Of a stretch of DNA of 64,000 bases, positions 25,731 to 34,372 are shown piece after piece. Positions within the stretch are counted from its first letter, which is position 1. The number at the start of each line of letters is the position of its first letter. The notes beneath the pieces are model-generated. The model was not told where the DNA came from. It saw nothing but the letters and a program-made list of their open reading frames with translations, and made no database searches. Source of the stretch: Oceanihabitans gracilariae. GTDB taxonomy: Bacteria > Bacteroidota > Bacteroidia > Flavobacteriales > Flavobacteriaceae. The position numbers were made by a program, and so were the translations under genes. The DNA lies in contig NZ_JBHULM010000011.1 in assembly GCF_042684485.1 (NCBI RefSeq), positions 620,001-684,000 on the forward strand. Direction: 5' to 3'.

Positions 25731-26302
25731 CCCTTATTTTTCATTTTATCAGCAACCTTTTCAAGTGCTTCATACCAATCTTCACCAAATTTTCTAATCA
25801 AGGCTTGCTTTACAAACTTATACACAGGAACCTGTAGCTCTGCACCTAGCGTACATGCATCATCACAAATCTCCCATTTTTCATAATTTACAGCAGAAAA
25901 CTCAGAATATTCTTTAATTCTAATAGGATATAAATGACAAGAAACCGGTTTTTTCCAATCAATATCTCCTTGATTGTAGGCTTCTTCAATACCACAAAGT
26001 GCCGTTTTTTTATTGTCAAAAATCACATATGCGCAATCTGCACCACCAATTAAAGGGGTTTCATAATCTCCAAAATCGGTAATAATAGAAGTTCCTTGTG
26101 CTTCAATAGCAGCAATTCCTTCTTCTCTTAAATACGGTTTTACCTTTGGGTAAATAGCCTCTAATATACCAACCTCCTCTTTATCTAAAGGAGCTCCAGC
26201 ATCTCCATCTATACAACACGTACCTTTACATGCAGATAGATTACAGACAAAATCTTTTTCAATAATGTCTTCTGATATAATTGTTTTTCCTAGTTGAAAC
26301 AT
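25727..26302 (-). CDS. DUF3109 family cysteine-rich protein
   Basis: This is a 191-residue cytoplasmic protein of the DUF3109 family, widespread in Bacteroidota. A cluster of conserved cysteines (FVCNLSACKGTCCIDGD at residues 18-34, then ADC, LCG, SCHLYP, and CDDAC at about 145-150) resembles the YkgJ-type Zn/Fe-S-binding arrangement, so metal binding is likely. No catalytic role is established. A TATATTTG promoter element ends only 4 bases before the ATG, implying a leaderless message. It ends tail-to-tail with the sensor kinase gene, overlapping by 4 bases. The family call is confident; function is unknown. Confidence 0.85.
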   Translation of the reverse strand: MFQLGKTIISEDIIEKDFVCNLSACKGTCCIDGDAGAPLDKEEVGILEAIYPKVKPYLREEGIAAIEAQGTSIITDFGDYETPLIGGADCAYVIFDNKKTALCGIEEAYNQGDIDWKKPVSCHLYPIRIKEYSEFSAVNYEKWEICDDACTLGAELQVPVYKFVKQALIRKFGEDWYEALEKVADKMKNKG

Positions 26303-26306
26303 GCTG

Positions 26307-26314
26307 CAAATATA
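26307..26314 (-). promoter_or_regulatory. -7 promoter element TATATTTG of the DUF3109 gene
   Basis: An exact consensus match on the minus strand, followed by CAGC and then the ATG. The spacing predicts a transcript beginning at or very near the start codon. Confidence 0.6.
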
Positions 26315-26428
26315 CTAGATATTGAAGTAAAAAAACCAACAAATTAAAGACTTAAAATTTACCTATATTTACAGTAGGAATATTTGATTTTATAACGACA
26401 TTTGCACCAAATTTTAAAAACGAAAATA

Positions 26429-27010
26429 ATGCAACTTAATTTTAAAGAAATATTTACCGCATTTATGATTCTATTTGCTGTAATTGATATTATAGGAAAC
26501 ATTCCTATCATTATCGATTTAAGAAAAAAAGTAGGTCATATACAAAGTGAAAAGGCTGCTATTATTGCTGGAATTATAATGATTGTATTTCTATTTTTAG
26601 GACAAAATATACTTTCTTTAATTGGTATTGGTGTAAACAGTTTTGCCGTAGCAGGTGCTTTTATCTTATTTTTTATAGCCTTAGAAATGATTTTAGGAAT
26701 CACACTATATAAAGAAGAAGAAAATAGTTCTATGACAGCTTCGGTATTTCCGTTAGCATTTCCTTTAATTGCAGGACCAGGAAGCTTAACCACCTTACTT
26801 TCTATACGTGCAGAGTATAGAATAGAAAACATAATAGTTGCAGTTTTACTTAACGTTTTAATTATTTATATTGTTTTAAAAACGTCTGCTAAAATTGAAA
26901 AATTAATAGGACCTAACGGAATTAGCATTATTAGAAAAATATTTGGTGTTATACTATTAGCTATTGCAGTAAAATTATTTGCACATAACATTAAAGCACT
27001 ATTTATATAA
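26429..27010 (+). CDS. MarC family integral membrane protein
   Basis: This is a 193-residue inner-membrane protein with six hydrophobic helices, matching the size and layout of MarC/UPF0056. Family landmarks are FMILFAVIDIIGNIPII near the N-terminus and the conserved FPLAFPLIAGPGSLTTLLS loop around residue 108. MarC was once linked to multiple antibiotic resistance, but that role has been withdrawn, so function is unknown. I start at ATG 26429; an in-frame TTG at 26402 is part of the TTTGCA promoter core. It is followed immediately by a small membrane protein and an FAD protein, probably one operon. Confidence 0.88.
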   Translation: MQLNFKEIFTAFMILFAVIDIIGNIPIIIDLRKKVGHIQSEKAAIIAGIIMIVFLFLGQNILSLIGIGVNSFAVAGAFILFFIALEMILGITLYKEEENSSMTASVFPLAFPLIAGPGSLTTLLSIRAEYRIENIIVAVLLNVLIIYIVLKTSAKIEKLIGPNGISIIRKIFGVILLAIAVKLFAHNIKALFI

Positions 27011-27214
27011 ATGAAAGCATTTACTATCATATTTACCATTATAGCCATAGGTTTAATTATTTTCAACATCACACAGGTAAACTTCAATAATCTTTTTGAA
27101 GATAAAAGTGTGGTTGCCTTAATAACCATATTTACCGCTTTATGCGCTATAGCTTTATTACAAGTTTTAAGACTTTCTAAAAAAGTAACTAAACAATTAA
27201 AAAACAAAAAGTAA
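27011..27214 (+). CDS. Small two-helix membrane protein
   Basis: This 67-residue protein has two hydrophobic helices (about residues 2-19 and 33-51) and a basic C-terminus (RLSKKVTKQLKNKK). It starts directly after the marC stop codon, and its own TAA overlaps the ATG of the next gene (TAATG), so translation of all three is coupled. I do not recognise a family. Operon position and overlap make it a real gene. Confidence 0.7.
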   Translation: MKAFTIIFTIIAIGLIIFNITQVNFNNLFEDKSVVALITIFTALCAIALLQVLRLSKKVTKQLKNKK

Positions 27215-27822
27215 TGCTTGATGTGCTTATTATTGGTGGTGGAGCAGCAGGAATGTCTTGCGCATTAGTTTTGGGTTCTGCTCAAAACAAAGCATTTGCT
27301 AAAGATAAGCACATTGGTATTGTTATACACCAAAAAACATCTCATCTACAGAACGCATTATTTAATAATGTTTTAGGCTTACCTGCAGGAACTACAGGAG
27401 CTAGTATTTTAGATGAAGGTAAAGAACAACTTAAAACACAGTATCCACACGTTAGCCAAATAGACAACGAAAAAGTTTTAGAAATCACCAAATCTAAAAC
27501 CGGATTTGCTGTTACTACCAACAAAGAAACCTACCAAACTAAAACGGTTGTTATTACTGTTGGCTACACAAACCTAATGACTATAAAAGGTTTAGAAAAC
27601 TATATAGAACCTCACCCAAGAGCTGTAAAAGAAAAAGATAGAATTTGGCTAAAAAATACAGACCATAAAATAGAAGATGGTTTATATGTAGCAGGAACTT
27701 TAGCTGGTTGGAGAAGTCAATTTGCTATAGCTTCTGGAAGCGGAGCGCAAGTTGCTACAGATATTTTAACCCTTTGGAATAATGGCGTACACACTAAAGT
27801 ACACGACAAGATTAGCCTTTAA
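27214..27822 (+). CDS. FAD-dependent oxidoreductase, single-domain thioredoxin-reductase-like
   Basis: This 202-residue protein has an N-terminal FAD-binding Rossmann motif, VLIIGGGAAGMSCAL (residues 4-18), and the C-terminal flavin motif DGLYVAGTLAGWRSQFAIASGSGAQVA, both typical of thioredoxin-reductase relatives. The family normally has ~310 residues with an inserted NADPH domain carrying a CxxC pair. Here that domain is absent: the two FAD halves are joined directly through TVVITVGYTNL. It therefore probably binds FAD but takes electrons from another source. It is translationally coupled to the small membrane gene and overlaps the convergent protease gene by 4 bases. Confidence 0.75.
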   Translation: MLDVLIIGGGAAGMSCALVLGSAQNKAFAKDKHIGIVIHQKTSHLQNALFNNVLGLPAGTTGASILDEGKEQLKTQYPHVSQIDNEKVLEITKSKTGFAVTTNKETYQTKTVVITVGYTNLMTIKGLENYIEPHPRAVKEKDRIWLKNTDHKIEDGLYVAGTLAGWRSQFAIASGSGAQVATDILTLWNNGVHTKVHDKISL

Positions 27823-29408
27823 TTTTCTTTACTTAAACTAATCACCTCATCAATCATAATATCTTTTTGATTGATTACTTCTTGATAAGTACCTTCGCCA
27901 AATAACTGTTGACCTAAAGATGCTTTTATAATAAGTTTAATCTCATCTTTAAAGGTTAAAAAAGTAATATTTCTGTTTAAACGCTCTCTTAGGTATACTT
28001 GAAAATCTTGAATAACATCATCAGAGATTATAAAGTCATTTACAAAATCTTCTTGCGTTAAATTATCATAAGCTTCTCTTTGCTTATCTAACTGTTCAAA
28101 AACAAAATAATTTAAAAAACCTGTTTGCTGTAAAAAGTTAAAGGTTTCGTTTTGCATACTTAAATCTAAAGGCACAAATACATCAGGTATAATTCCGCCT
28201 CCACCATACACCACTTTTCCTTTAGGTGTTTTAAACTTTAAAGAATCTGCTACTTGTATTTTATCAGGATCTAGTAATTCACCACTCTCTAAACGATCAA
28301 AATACTCATCGTAATAATCTTTATTTCCATTTTTATAAGAACGCTGTATAGACCTTCCTGTTGGTGTATAATAACGTGAAACCGTTAAACGCACTGCACT
28401 ACCATCTCCTAATTGCATTTCACGTTGCACCAAACCTTTACCATAAGAACGTCTACCTACAATAGTACCTTTATCATTGTCTTGTAATGCTCCTGCAACA
28501 ATTTCACTTGCAGACGCAGAGTTTTCATCTATTAGCACAAAAACGTTTGCTTTTTCAAAGTCTCCTTTTTTTGTAGCAAAGCTTTTTTCAATTGTACCTC
28601 GTTTATTTTTAGTAAATAATATAAGTTTATCATCTTCTAAAAATTCATCTACTATTTGCTCTGCAATAGTTAAAAAACCGCCAGGATTACCTCTTAAATC
28701 TAAAGCAATTTGTGTAGCACCAAGTTTTTTAAGTTTTTTTAATTGAGTTTTAAACTCTTTAAATGTAGACTCTGCAAAACGATTAATTTTTACATACCCT
28801 AAGTTATGGGTAAGCATATAAGCTGCATCTACACTAGCAATTGGCACGTGGTTTCTTGTAACTTTAAAGTCTAACAAATCAGGCTCGCCTTTTCTGTAAA
28901 CCTTTAACTCTACATCACTATCCATAAGCCCTTTAAGCTTATTTACAATAGCACTATTAGAGTAGTTTTTACCAAATAAAGTATCGTTATTAGCTATAAG
29001 AATTCTATCTCCACCTTGAATTCCTGTTTTTTCACTAGGACCTCCTTCCACAGTTCTAATTACTGCAATGGTATCTTTATACGTGTAAAAACTGATGCCA
29101 ATACCCACAAAATCACCTTTCATGTTTTCGCTAACACGCTGCATATCTTCTTTAGGAATATATACAGAATGTGGATCTAGATTTTCTAGAATACCATTTA
29201 CTGTAACATCAACAATACTATCTGTATTTACCTCATCTACATACTCATAATCTATATAATCTATAAGTCTGTTAAGCTTATCTTTTTTACTGTTTGAGGT
29301 AAATAATCTATCAGAAGAATCTGTAAAATTTAATTTTCCACCTATAAAAATACCTATTGCAATAGCAACACCAAGAAATAATGGTAAGTATTTTTTTGAG
29401 GTTTTCAT
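27819..29408 (-). CDS. ctpA: Carboxy-terminal processing protease (S41, CtpA/Prc-like)
   Basis: This 529-residue exported serine protease is anchored by an N-terminal hydrophobic segment (LPLFLGVAIAIGIFIGGKL). A PDZ domain spans about residues 85-170 (GDFVGIGISFYTYKDTIAVI, GIQGGDRIL). The S41 catalytic core follows: LDLRGNPGGFLTIAEQI, then the nucleophile Ser in DENSASASEIVAGAL near residue 300 and the Lys of the dyad in VGRRSYGKGLVQ. A helical C-terminal extension of ~150 residues follows. It trims or degrades periplasmic and membrane proteins from their C-termini. Its ATG overlaps the stop of the dCMP deaminase gene upstream (TAATG), so they form an operon. Confidence 0.92.
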   Translation of the reverse strand: MKTSKKYLPLFLGVAIAIGIFIGGKLNFTDSSDRLFTSNSKKDKLNRLIDYIDYEYVDEVNTDSIVDVTVNGILENLDPHSVYIPKEDMQRVSENMKGDFVGIGISFYTYKDTIAVIRTVEGGPSEKTGIQGGDRILIANNDTLFGKNYSNSAIVNKLKGLMDSDVELKVYRKGEPDLLDFKVTRNHVPIASVDAAYMLTHNLGYVKINRFAESTFKEFKTQLKKLKKLGATQIALDLRGNPGGFLTIAEQIVDEFLEDDKLILFTKNKRGTIEKSFATKKGDFEKANVFVLIDENSASASEIVAGALQDNDKGTIVGRRSYGKGLVQREMQLGDGSAVRLTVSRYYTPTGRSIQRSYKNGNKDYYDEYFDRLESGELLDPDKIQVADSLKFKTPKGKVVYGGGGIIPDVFVPLDLSMQNETFNFLQQTGFLNYFVFEQLDKQREAYDNLTQEDFVNDFIISDDVIQDFQVYLRERLNRNITFLTFKDEIKLIIKASLGQQLFGEGTYQEVINQKDIMIDEVISLSKEN

Positions 29409-29839
29409 TATGCTTCTAAATCTTCAATTAATTCTAATTCTATTCCTGCTTTTTCTAAAAAACGAAGTCCAGAATCATCTTTATAAGCCTGGTTGTAAAC
29501 CACTCTTACAATTCCGGCTTGATGTATAAGTTTACTACACTCTTTGCAAGGAGATAATGTAATATATAAGGTAGCACCTTTACACGATTGTGTAGAAGAA
29601 GCTACTTTTAAAATAGCATTAGCTTCTGCGTGTAATACATACCATTTTGTGTATCCTTCATCATCTTCACAATAGTTTTCAAAGCCAGTTGGTGTACCAT
29701 TAAAACCGTCTGAAATAATCATTCTGTCTTTTACTATTAAAGCACCAACTTGTTTTCTTTCGCAAGCAGATAGTTTTCCCCATTCTGTTGCTATTCTTAA
29801 ATAGGCTTTATCATATTTAAGCCTCTTTTTTTCTGACAT
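29408..29839 (-). CDS. dCMP deaminase (ComEB-like)
   Basis: This 143-residue cytoplasmic zinc enzyme deaminates dCMP to dUMP, feeding thymidylate synthesis. The zinc motif is HAEANAI at residues 70-76 and PCKECSKLI at 97-105. The substrate-recognition segment SDGFNGTPTGFENYCEDD and the N-terminal ATEWGKLSACERKQVGALIVKD are characteristic of dCMP deaminases as opposed to TadA or cytidine deaminase. A 1-base stop/start overlap couples it to the downstream ctpA gene. No allosteric-site statement can be made from sequence alone. Confidence 0.92.
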   Translation of the reverse strand: MSEKKRLKYDKAYLRIATEWGKLSACERKQVGALIVKDRMIISDGFNGTPTGFENYCEDDEGYTKWYVLHAEANAILKVASSTQSCKGATLYITLSPCKECSKLIHQAGIVRVVYNQAYKDDSGLRFLEKAGIELELIEDLEA

Positions 29840-29965
29840 ATTTTAAATTGTAGTTCGCATCTTTTCTAGTTGTAAACACAAGACACAAAGTAGTATAACG
29901 AAGATACTTGCTAAGTATTTTATTTACAACACTTGTACGTTAAATTTTTACCAAAACTTTAGTGG

Positions 29966-30556
29966 CTAAGCAAACAAATCACTGTTCATTATCATTGGTA
30001 TTACTAAACCAATCACCACAGCAGAGACAACCATAACCCAATCGCGTTTAGAAAACCTAAAAATAGTTTGCATTAAAAATCCTAAAAACAACACTACAAA
30101 AACAATTATTATTTGTGCTATTTCTATTCCTAAAGCAAACTCTAAAAGAGTTAATAATTTATTGTCTGTTTTACCAACCATAATATTAAACTCTCTAGCA
30201 AAACCTAAACCATGAACTAGACCAAAAAAGAGTGTTGAAAAAAACAAAACGCCTAGTTTATCACTTTTAGCTGTTTTACCAGCTGTAAACACATTAAAAA
30301 TAGCCATAACTAATATGGTTACCGGAATTAAAAACTCTACCAGTTTACCATTTACAGATACCACATGATATGCCGCTAACACCAAAGACAAGGTGTGACC
30401 TAAGGTAAAAAGAGAAACTAATATAAAAACACGTTTCCAATCTTTAAAAATATAAGGAACAGCAAGCACTATTAAAAAAAGTACGTGATCATAAGCATTA
30501 ATGTCTAACACATGGTTTATTCCATATTGTACGTTAAACCAGAATTCTTGAAGCAT
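29966..30556 (-). CDS. HupE/UreJ family membrane protein
   Basis: This 196-residue protein has about six membrane segments. Family landmarks are the N-terminal DINAYDHVLFLIVLA, the TLGHTLSLVLA helix and FGLVHGLGFAREF around residue 118, where HGLGFA is the HupE/UreJ signature with conserved His. Members associated with urease or hydrogenase operons transport nickel or cobalt, but the Bacteroidota proteins usually stand alone, as here, and no metalloenzyme genes are in the window. The family is confident; a role in metal transport is only a suggestion. Confidence 0.82.
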   Translation of the reverse strand: MLQEFWFNVQYGINHVLDINAYDHVLFLIVLAVPYIFKDWKRVFILVSLFTLGHTLSLVLAAYHVVSVNGKLVEFLIPVTILVMAIFNVFTAGKTAKSDKLGVLFFSTLFFGLVHGLGFAREFNIMVGKTDNKLLTLLEFALGIEIAQIIIVFVVLFLGFLMQTIFRFSKRDWVMVVSAVVIGLVIPMIMNSDLFA

Positions 30557-30921
30557 AAATTAATGTATTTGGGTTTTGCGTAAATATACAATTTAAAATA
30601 AAAAATCTTTATAGAAACACTAAGGTTTACAGATTAGATGCAAACAACCTAGACATCAGAGGTTTTCATATTTTAAAGATGAAAAGAAAAATAATTTACA
30701 TATACTGTTTTAGCTATTAATCAACTCTTTATCAACCCTTTTTTTGAGTTTAAAAATATTAAAAAACAACTTTTAACATTGCTAAAAAGGAAGCTAAAAG
30801 ACTTATCATATATAGATATCAATTAACTGTAGCCATTTAAAAAAACGAAATGTCAATAACAAAAGTATCTGAATTAATAGGAATGAGAAAAATTAGTGAA
30901 GTTGTTGGAACTACACTAAAA
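30557..30921. other. Non-coding stretch, no supported features
   Basis: This 365-base AT-rich spacer separates hupE from the truncated gene at 30922. It contains only very short frames, including a 30-codon + strand frame at 30850-30942 (MSITKVSELIGMRK...) that overlaps the next gene and lacks homology I recognise. No terminator, tRNA or repeat stands out. Confidence 0.4.
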
Positions 30922-31197
30922 TTAATGAGAAAATATAGGTAAAGTTGGAATGTCAATAGATTTTGCAACTAAAGAAGAACCTCCTAAACCTACAATGAAA
31001 CCCATACCATCCTCCACATTAAAATCTAAATATTTAGTATAAATATTTCCATCAATTACATTTTCAACTGTTTCTCCTGCTGGAGAACTAACGAACAAAT
31101 ACTCAGTAGTTGACATAGATGAATTAAAAATGGATGTTTGAAAATAAGTAGCAATAAATAAAAACAACCAAACAACTAATAACAGCTTCTTTTTCAA
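30922..31197 (-). pseudogene. N-terminal remnant of a secreted discoidin-like surface protein
   Basis: This is a 91-codon frame with a signal peptide (MKKKLLLVVWLFLFIATYF) followed by SSPAGETVENVIDGNIYTKYLDF and GFIVGLGGSSLVAKSIDI. That pattern (a variable-loop Asp-Gly-Asn-x-x-T-K-Y-L-D-F then a G-hydrophobic strand) is the beginning of an F5/8-type-C-like (discoidin) domain in large secreted flavobacterial proteins. The domain then breaks off after about 40 residues and the frame ends within a few codons. I take it as the leftover 5' end of a much larger gene, though expression as a short secreted peptide is possible. Confidence 0.45.
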
Positions 31198-31353
31198 TAA
31201 TTTAACAAACCAGATAAAAGTATTTCAAATGACAAAAATCATACTTTTTCCTTTTCTTTTTTTCTATCTTTAAGTAGGTACCTAAAAGGTGTTTTCTAAA
31301 TAGTGCTTTCAAACCTATAAACACAAATAAGTATAAATTTAAAATAAAAAACA

Positions 31354-32055
31354 ATGAGGAAAAAAAACTTAATTAATGTAATCACACTATTAACAATTGG
31401 ATTGCTTTCTTTTTATTCTTGCAGTGATAGCGATGATGCTTGTACAGAACAAACTTGGTATCAAGATGCTGATGGAGATGGATTTGGAAACGAAAATATA
31501 GCTCAACAATCTTGCACGCAGCCTTCGGGTTACGTAACAGACAATACCGATTTTGACGACTCCAATGCCTCTGCTTTTCCAAATGCAACAGAATTATGCA
31601 ATGGAATAGATGATAATGGAAATGGAATAATAGATGAAAACACAACAGATTGCGCTGCTGGTGAAGTTTGCGAAAATGGTACTTGTGTAACCGCAATTAC
31701 CTATTACAGAGATAGTGATGGAGATGATTATGGCGACAACAACAACTCTATTATTGCAGGCAGCATGGCACCAACAGGCTACGTAACAGACAACACAGAC
31801 TGTAATGATACAGAAGCCTCAATTAATCCTGGAGCCAATGAAATACCAAACAACAATATAGATGATAATTGCAATGGTATTATTGATGGTTGCACAAGCA
31901 ATACAGCTTGTGACGACGGAAACCCTTTAACTTTTGATGTTTGTATAGATGAAGTTTGCTACCATTATTATGGTACGCAATGTAATAATGATTCAGATTG
32001 TGCGCAAGGTCAAACATGTGTAGATATTGGAGGCGGCATTAGTGTTTGCCAATAA
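31354..32055 (+). CDS. Lipoprotein with MopE-like metal-binding repeats
   Basis: This is a 233-residue secreted lipoprotein. The signal ends at FYSC with acidic residues following (SDSDDAC), fitting surface export. Two copies of the putative metal-binding repeat related to MopE are seen: one at residues ~30-95 (WYQDADGDGFGNENI, PSGYVTDNTDFDD, NATELCNGIDDNGNGIIDENT) and one at ~110-180 (YYRDSDGDDYGDNN, PTGYVTDNTDCNDTE, NEIPNNNIDDNCNGIID). The Asp-Gly-Asp loops are probable calcium or metal ligands. A Cys-rich tail (CNNDSDCAQGQTC) follows and is probably disulfide-bonded. It stands alone with its own terminator. No enzymatic role is visible. Confidence 0.8.
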   Translation: MRKKNLINVITLLTIGLLSFYSCSDSDDACTEQTWYQDADGDGFGNENIAQQSCTQPSGYVTDNTDFDDSNASAFPNATELCNGIDDNGNGIIDENTTDCAAGEVCENGTCVTAITYYRDSDGDDYGDNNNSIIAGSMAPTGYVTDNTDCNDTEASINPGANEIPNNNIDDNCNGIIDGCTSNTACDDGNPLTFDVCIDEVCYHYYGTQCNNDSDCAQGQTCVDIGGGISVCQ

Positions 32056-32088
32056 TAAAATACCAAATAATAAATTTGTTAAGTATCT

Positions 32089-32125
32089 AAAAAACTCAGG
32101 ACAAAATTCTATCCTGAGTTTTTTT
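32089..32125 (+). terminator. Terminator of the MopE-like lipoprotein gene
   Basis: The stem AAAACTCAGGA/TCCTGAGTTTT has a 10-base loop and ends in a T-tract, 34 bases after the stop codon. Confidence 0.85.
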
Positions 32126-32191
32126 ATATCCTAAATAAACACTAAAATCAAACAATTAAACACACACAAACTACGTTATAAGTATTTAAAA

Positions 32192-32950
32192 ATGAAACAA
32201 ATGCGAAAAATCTTATCTTATTTAATCACACTAACCATTGTTTGTAGTTGTGTAGATGCACCTTCAAAAACTAAACCTGAAAGCAAACAATGGAACGCTA
32301 TAAAAAGAGTGCAATATTTAAACAACAGAAAAGACTCTACCACTTGGGACCAAGAAAAGCTTAAAGACGACAAACAATTTATTGGTATTGGTGACTTTGG
32401 TCCTTTTGAACTTGGCGCATTTCCTGTACCAAACTATAATTTAATAGGAGAAGGAAGTTTTAAAGGCCTAGCAACGCTTTACGAAGAATTGAAGTGGGAA
32501 AACAAAAACATTATAATGAATGGGTTTTCTGTTGGTAAAAACCAACTAAATAAAGACCGTTTAAAAAACAGTAAAGACGAAGTTTTTTTTCAGATTTTAG
32601 TTTTAACAGACACCATAGATACTATAAACTATAAATTAAATCAGAGCATTGTTATTTCTAGAAATCATCCAGATTATTTAGGCCAAGGTTTTATTAAAAC
32701 TAAAAACAATAGAATTGATTATCTAGCATTTCAAACCGCTGAAAACAATGCTTATGCTATAGTTAACACAAGGCTATTCGACTTAAATTACGGAAAAACG
32801 ATTCTTATAGCTCCACAAAAAGACAAATCGTTAAAATCACTACAGATTAAAAGTACACCAATGACAACAGACTCTATTAAATCACATACCCAAAAACTAC
32901 TATTAGATAAAGAAATAATTGAGTTTTTAAAAAAGAAGAAAAACATCTAA
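32192..32950 (+). CDS. Putative lipoprotein, unknown function
   Basis: This is a 252-residue exported protein. The N-terminus MKQMRKILSYLITLTIVCSC gives a lipobox-like VCSC with Cys 20, then a charged linker. The remainder is mixed alpha/beta with no repeats and no motif that I recognise (typical segments: GIGDFGPFELGAFPVPNYN, VISRNHPDYLGQGFIKTK). A second ATG four codons in (32201) is an equally good start. It has no clear operon partner; a 54-residue membrane gene follows after 163 bases. Base composition is like its neighbours. Confidence 0.6.
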   Translation: MKQMRKILSYLITLTIVCSCVDAPSKTKPESKQWNAIKRVQYLNNRKDSTTWDQEKLKDDKQFIGIGDFGPFELGAFPVPNYNLIGEGSFKGLATLYEELKWENKNIIMNGFSVGKNQLNKDRLKNSKDEVFFQILVLTDTIDTINYKLNQSIVISRNHPDYLGQGFIKTKNNRIDYLAFQTAENNAYAIVNTRLFDLNYGKTILIAPQKDKSLKSLQIKSTPMTTDSIKSHTQKLLLDKEIIEFLKKKKNI

Positions 32951-33113
32951 ATCACCTTCTAAAATCTATAACCAATACTTCGTACCAACTTAAATATTCG
33001 CTTATTTCTATTATATTTAGTACATTAGAGGTGTAAAAACTCCTAATAAACAACTACCTAAATCGTTTCCATTTATTAGGTACACATGATTGTAAAACGC
33101 ACTAAATATTAAA

Positions 33114-33278
33114 ATGAAAAAAAGAACATTCGACATCATTTTTATAATACTAGCAACTGCCATACTAATAGTCTTTTCTGAATATCATGTTTTAGAAAAA
33201 TATATAGCCTTTGCCATAATCCCAATTTTAGTTGCCTATTTCTTAGGACAATATTCTCAAAAGAACTTTAAAAACTAA
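33114..33278 (+). CDS. Small two-helix membrane protein (54 aa)
   Basis: The frame begins MKKRTFDIIFIILATAILIVFSEY and continues through a second hydrophobic segment (IAFAIIPILVAYFLGQYS) to a basic end (QKNFKN). The positive-inside pattern and two helices give a believable inner-membrane hairpin. It starts after a typical A-rich leader (ATATTAAAATG). It lies 59 bases before an SRPBCC gene on the same strand. No family recognised. Confidence 0.55.
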   Translation: MKKRTFDIIFIILATAILIVFSEYHVLEKYIAFAIIPILVAYFLGQYSQKNFKN

Positions 33279-33337
33279 CCATTACACACCAACAACAAAG
33301 TATTTAATACAATTTCTATAACTAAAAAAGAGTTCCT

Positions 33338-33778
33338 ATGAAACTAGAGTCTAAAGCAATTTTACAAATTCAGAAACCTATTGAAGATGTTTTTGAAGGA
33401 ATTGTAAATCCGGAGAAAATGACTAAATATTTCATTTCAGAAAGTAGCGGAAGATTGGAAACAGGAAAAGACGTAACTTGGAAATTCCCTGAATTTAATA
33501 CTAGATTTTCTATTAAAGAGGTTAAAACAGAAAAACCAAGCTTCATTTCTTTTGTTTGGGATCCAGAAACTATTGTAAAAATCACATTAGAGAAATTACC
33601 AGACAACAGTACCATAGTACGAGTGAACGAAAACGGAAAAGATTTTAATGAAAACAACCTTAAATGGGCTTTAGAAAATACAGGAGGATGGGCTAATTTT
33701 CTTGCTTGCATGAAAGCTTACTTAGAATATGGTGTACAACTTAGGCAAGGCGCATTCGATTTTATGCGAAAAAAGTAA
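33338..33778 (+). CDS. SRPBCC-fold protein (AHSA1/START-like)
   Basis: This is a 146-residue cytoplasmic protein of the AHSA1-like SRPBCC superfamily, small helix-grip folds that bind hydrophobic ligands. The N-terminal strand and first helices read ILQIQKPIEDVFEGIVNPEKMTKYF, the middle TWKFPEFNTRFSIKEV and FVWDPETIVKITLE, and the C-terminal helix GGWANFLACMKAYLEYG, all matching the family order. The ligand is not predictable. It is followed 21 bases later by a DUF2200 gene and probably shares its transcript. Confidence 0.85.
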   Translation: MKLESKAILQIQKPIEDVFEGIVNPEKMTKYFISESSGRLETGKDVTWKFPEFNTRFSIKEVKTEKPSFISFVWDPETIVKITLEKLPDNSTIVRVNENGKDFNENNLKWALENTGGWANFLACMKAYLEYGVQLRQGAFDFMRKK

Positions 33779-33799
33779 AAACACACTAAAATATTAAAA

Positions 33800-34159
33800 A
33801 TGAAAGTTACACCAGAACATAATGAACGCATTGCAAAAATGACTTTTGCTTCTGTATACCCTCATTATATAACTAAAGTAGAAAAAAAAGGAAGAACAAA
33901 AGAAGAGCTACTTCAAGTAATAGAATGGTTAACGGGTTATAACGAAATTAAGCTACAAGAATTTATAGATGAAAAAGCCACCTTCAAGACCTTTTTTGAA
34001 AAGGCTACACTAAACACTAATGCACACTTAATTAAAGGAGTAATATGTGGTTATCGAATTGAAGAAATAGACAATACACTAACCCAACAAGTACGATTTT
34101 TAGACAAATTGGTAGATGAACTGGCTAGAGGCAGAAAAATGGAGAAAATTTTACGTTAA
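33800..34159 (+). CDS. DUF2200 family protein
   Basis: This 119-residue soluble protein matches the DUF2200 pattern: IAKMTFASVYPHYITKVEKKGRTKEEL at the N-terminus, VIEWLTGYNEIKLQEFI in the middle and the CGYRIEEIDNTLTQQVRFLDKLVDELARGR helix near the end. The family has no established function. It is often found near SRPBCC or DUF1801 genes in Bacteroidota, as here (SRPBCC upstream; a DUF1801 protein at 50.6 kb). No catalytic residues can be proposed. Confidence 0.82.
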   Translation: MKVTPEHNERIAKMTFASVYPHYITKVEKKGRTKEELLQVIEWLTGYNEIKLQEFIDEKATFKTFFEKATLNTNAHLIKGVICGYRIEEIDNTLTQQVRFLDKLVDELARGRKMEKILR

Positions 34160-34323
34160 GAAAAAAATAAAAACTAGAACTATTAATCGTTTATTCTCAC
34201 CTATCCTTTTATACGCTTCACAAACTTCTATTCGGTTTTTATTGGCTTACTTTAGTTACTAAACGCTTAACAAAGCATAAACAACACCATAAACACCCAT
34301 TTCTACTACTCGTTTTCACGCAT

Positions 34324-34366
34324 AAAAAAACCGTAAAACGCTATAAACATAGCACCTTACGGTTTT
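34324..34366 (-). terminator. Terminator of tRNA-Leu
   Basis: The outer stem AAAACCGTAA/TTACGGTTTT encloses an inner stem GCTAT/ATAGC, with an A-run at 34324-34330 that is a T-tract on the minus strand. It lies 6 bases beyond the 3' end of the tRNA. Confidence 0.8.
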
Positions 34367-34372
34367 ACTCTG

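Noticed and set aside
30850..30942. A 30-codon + strand frame beginning MSITKVSELIGMRK
   Set aside because: Overlaps the truncated minus-strand gene, has no promoter, no homology I recognise and is within chance expectation for AT-rich DNA.
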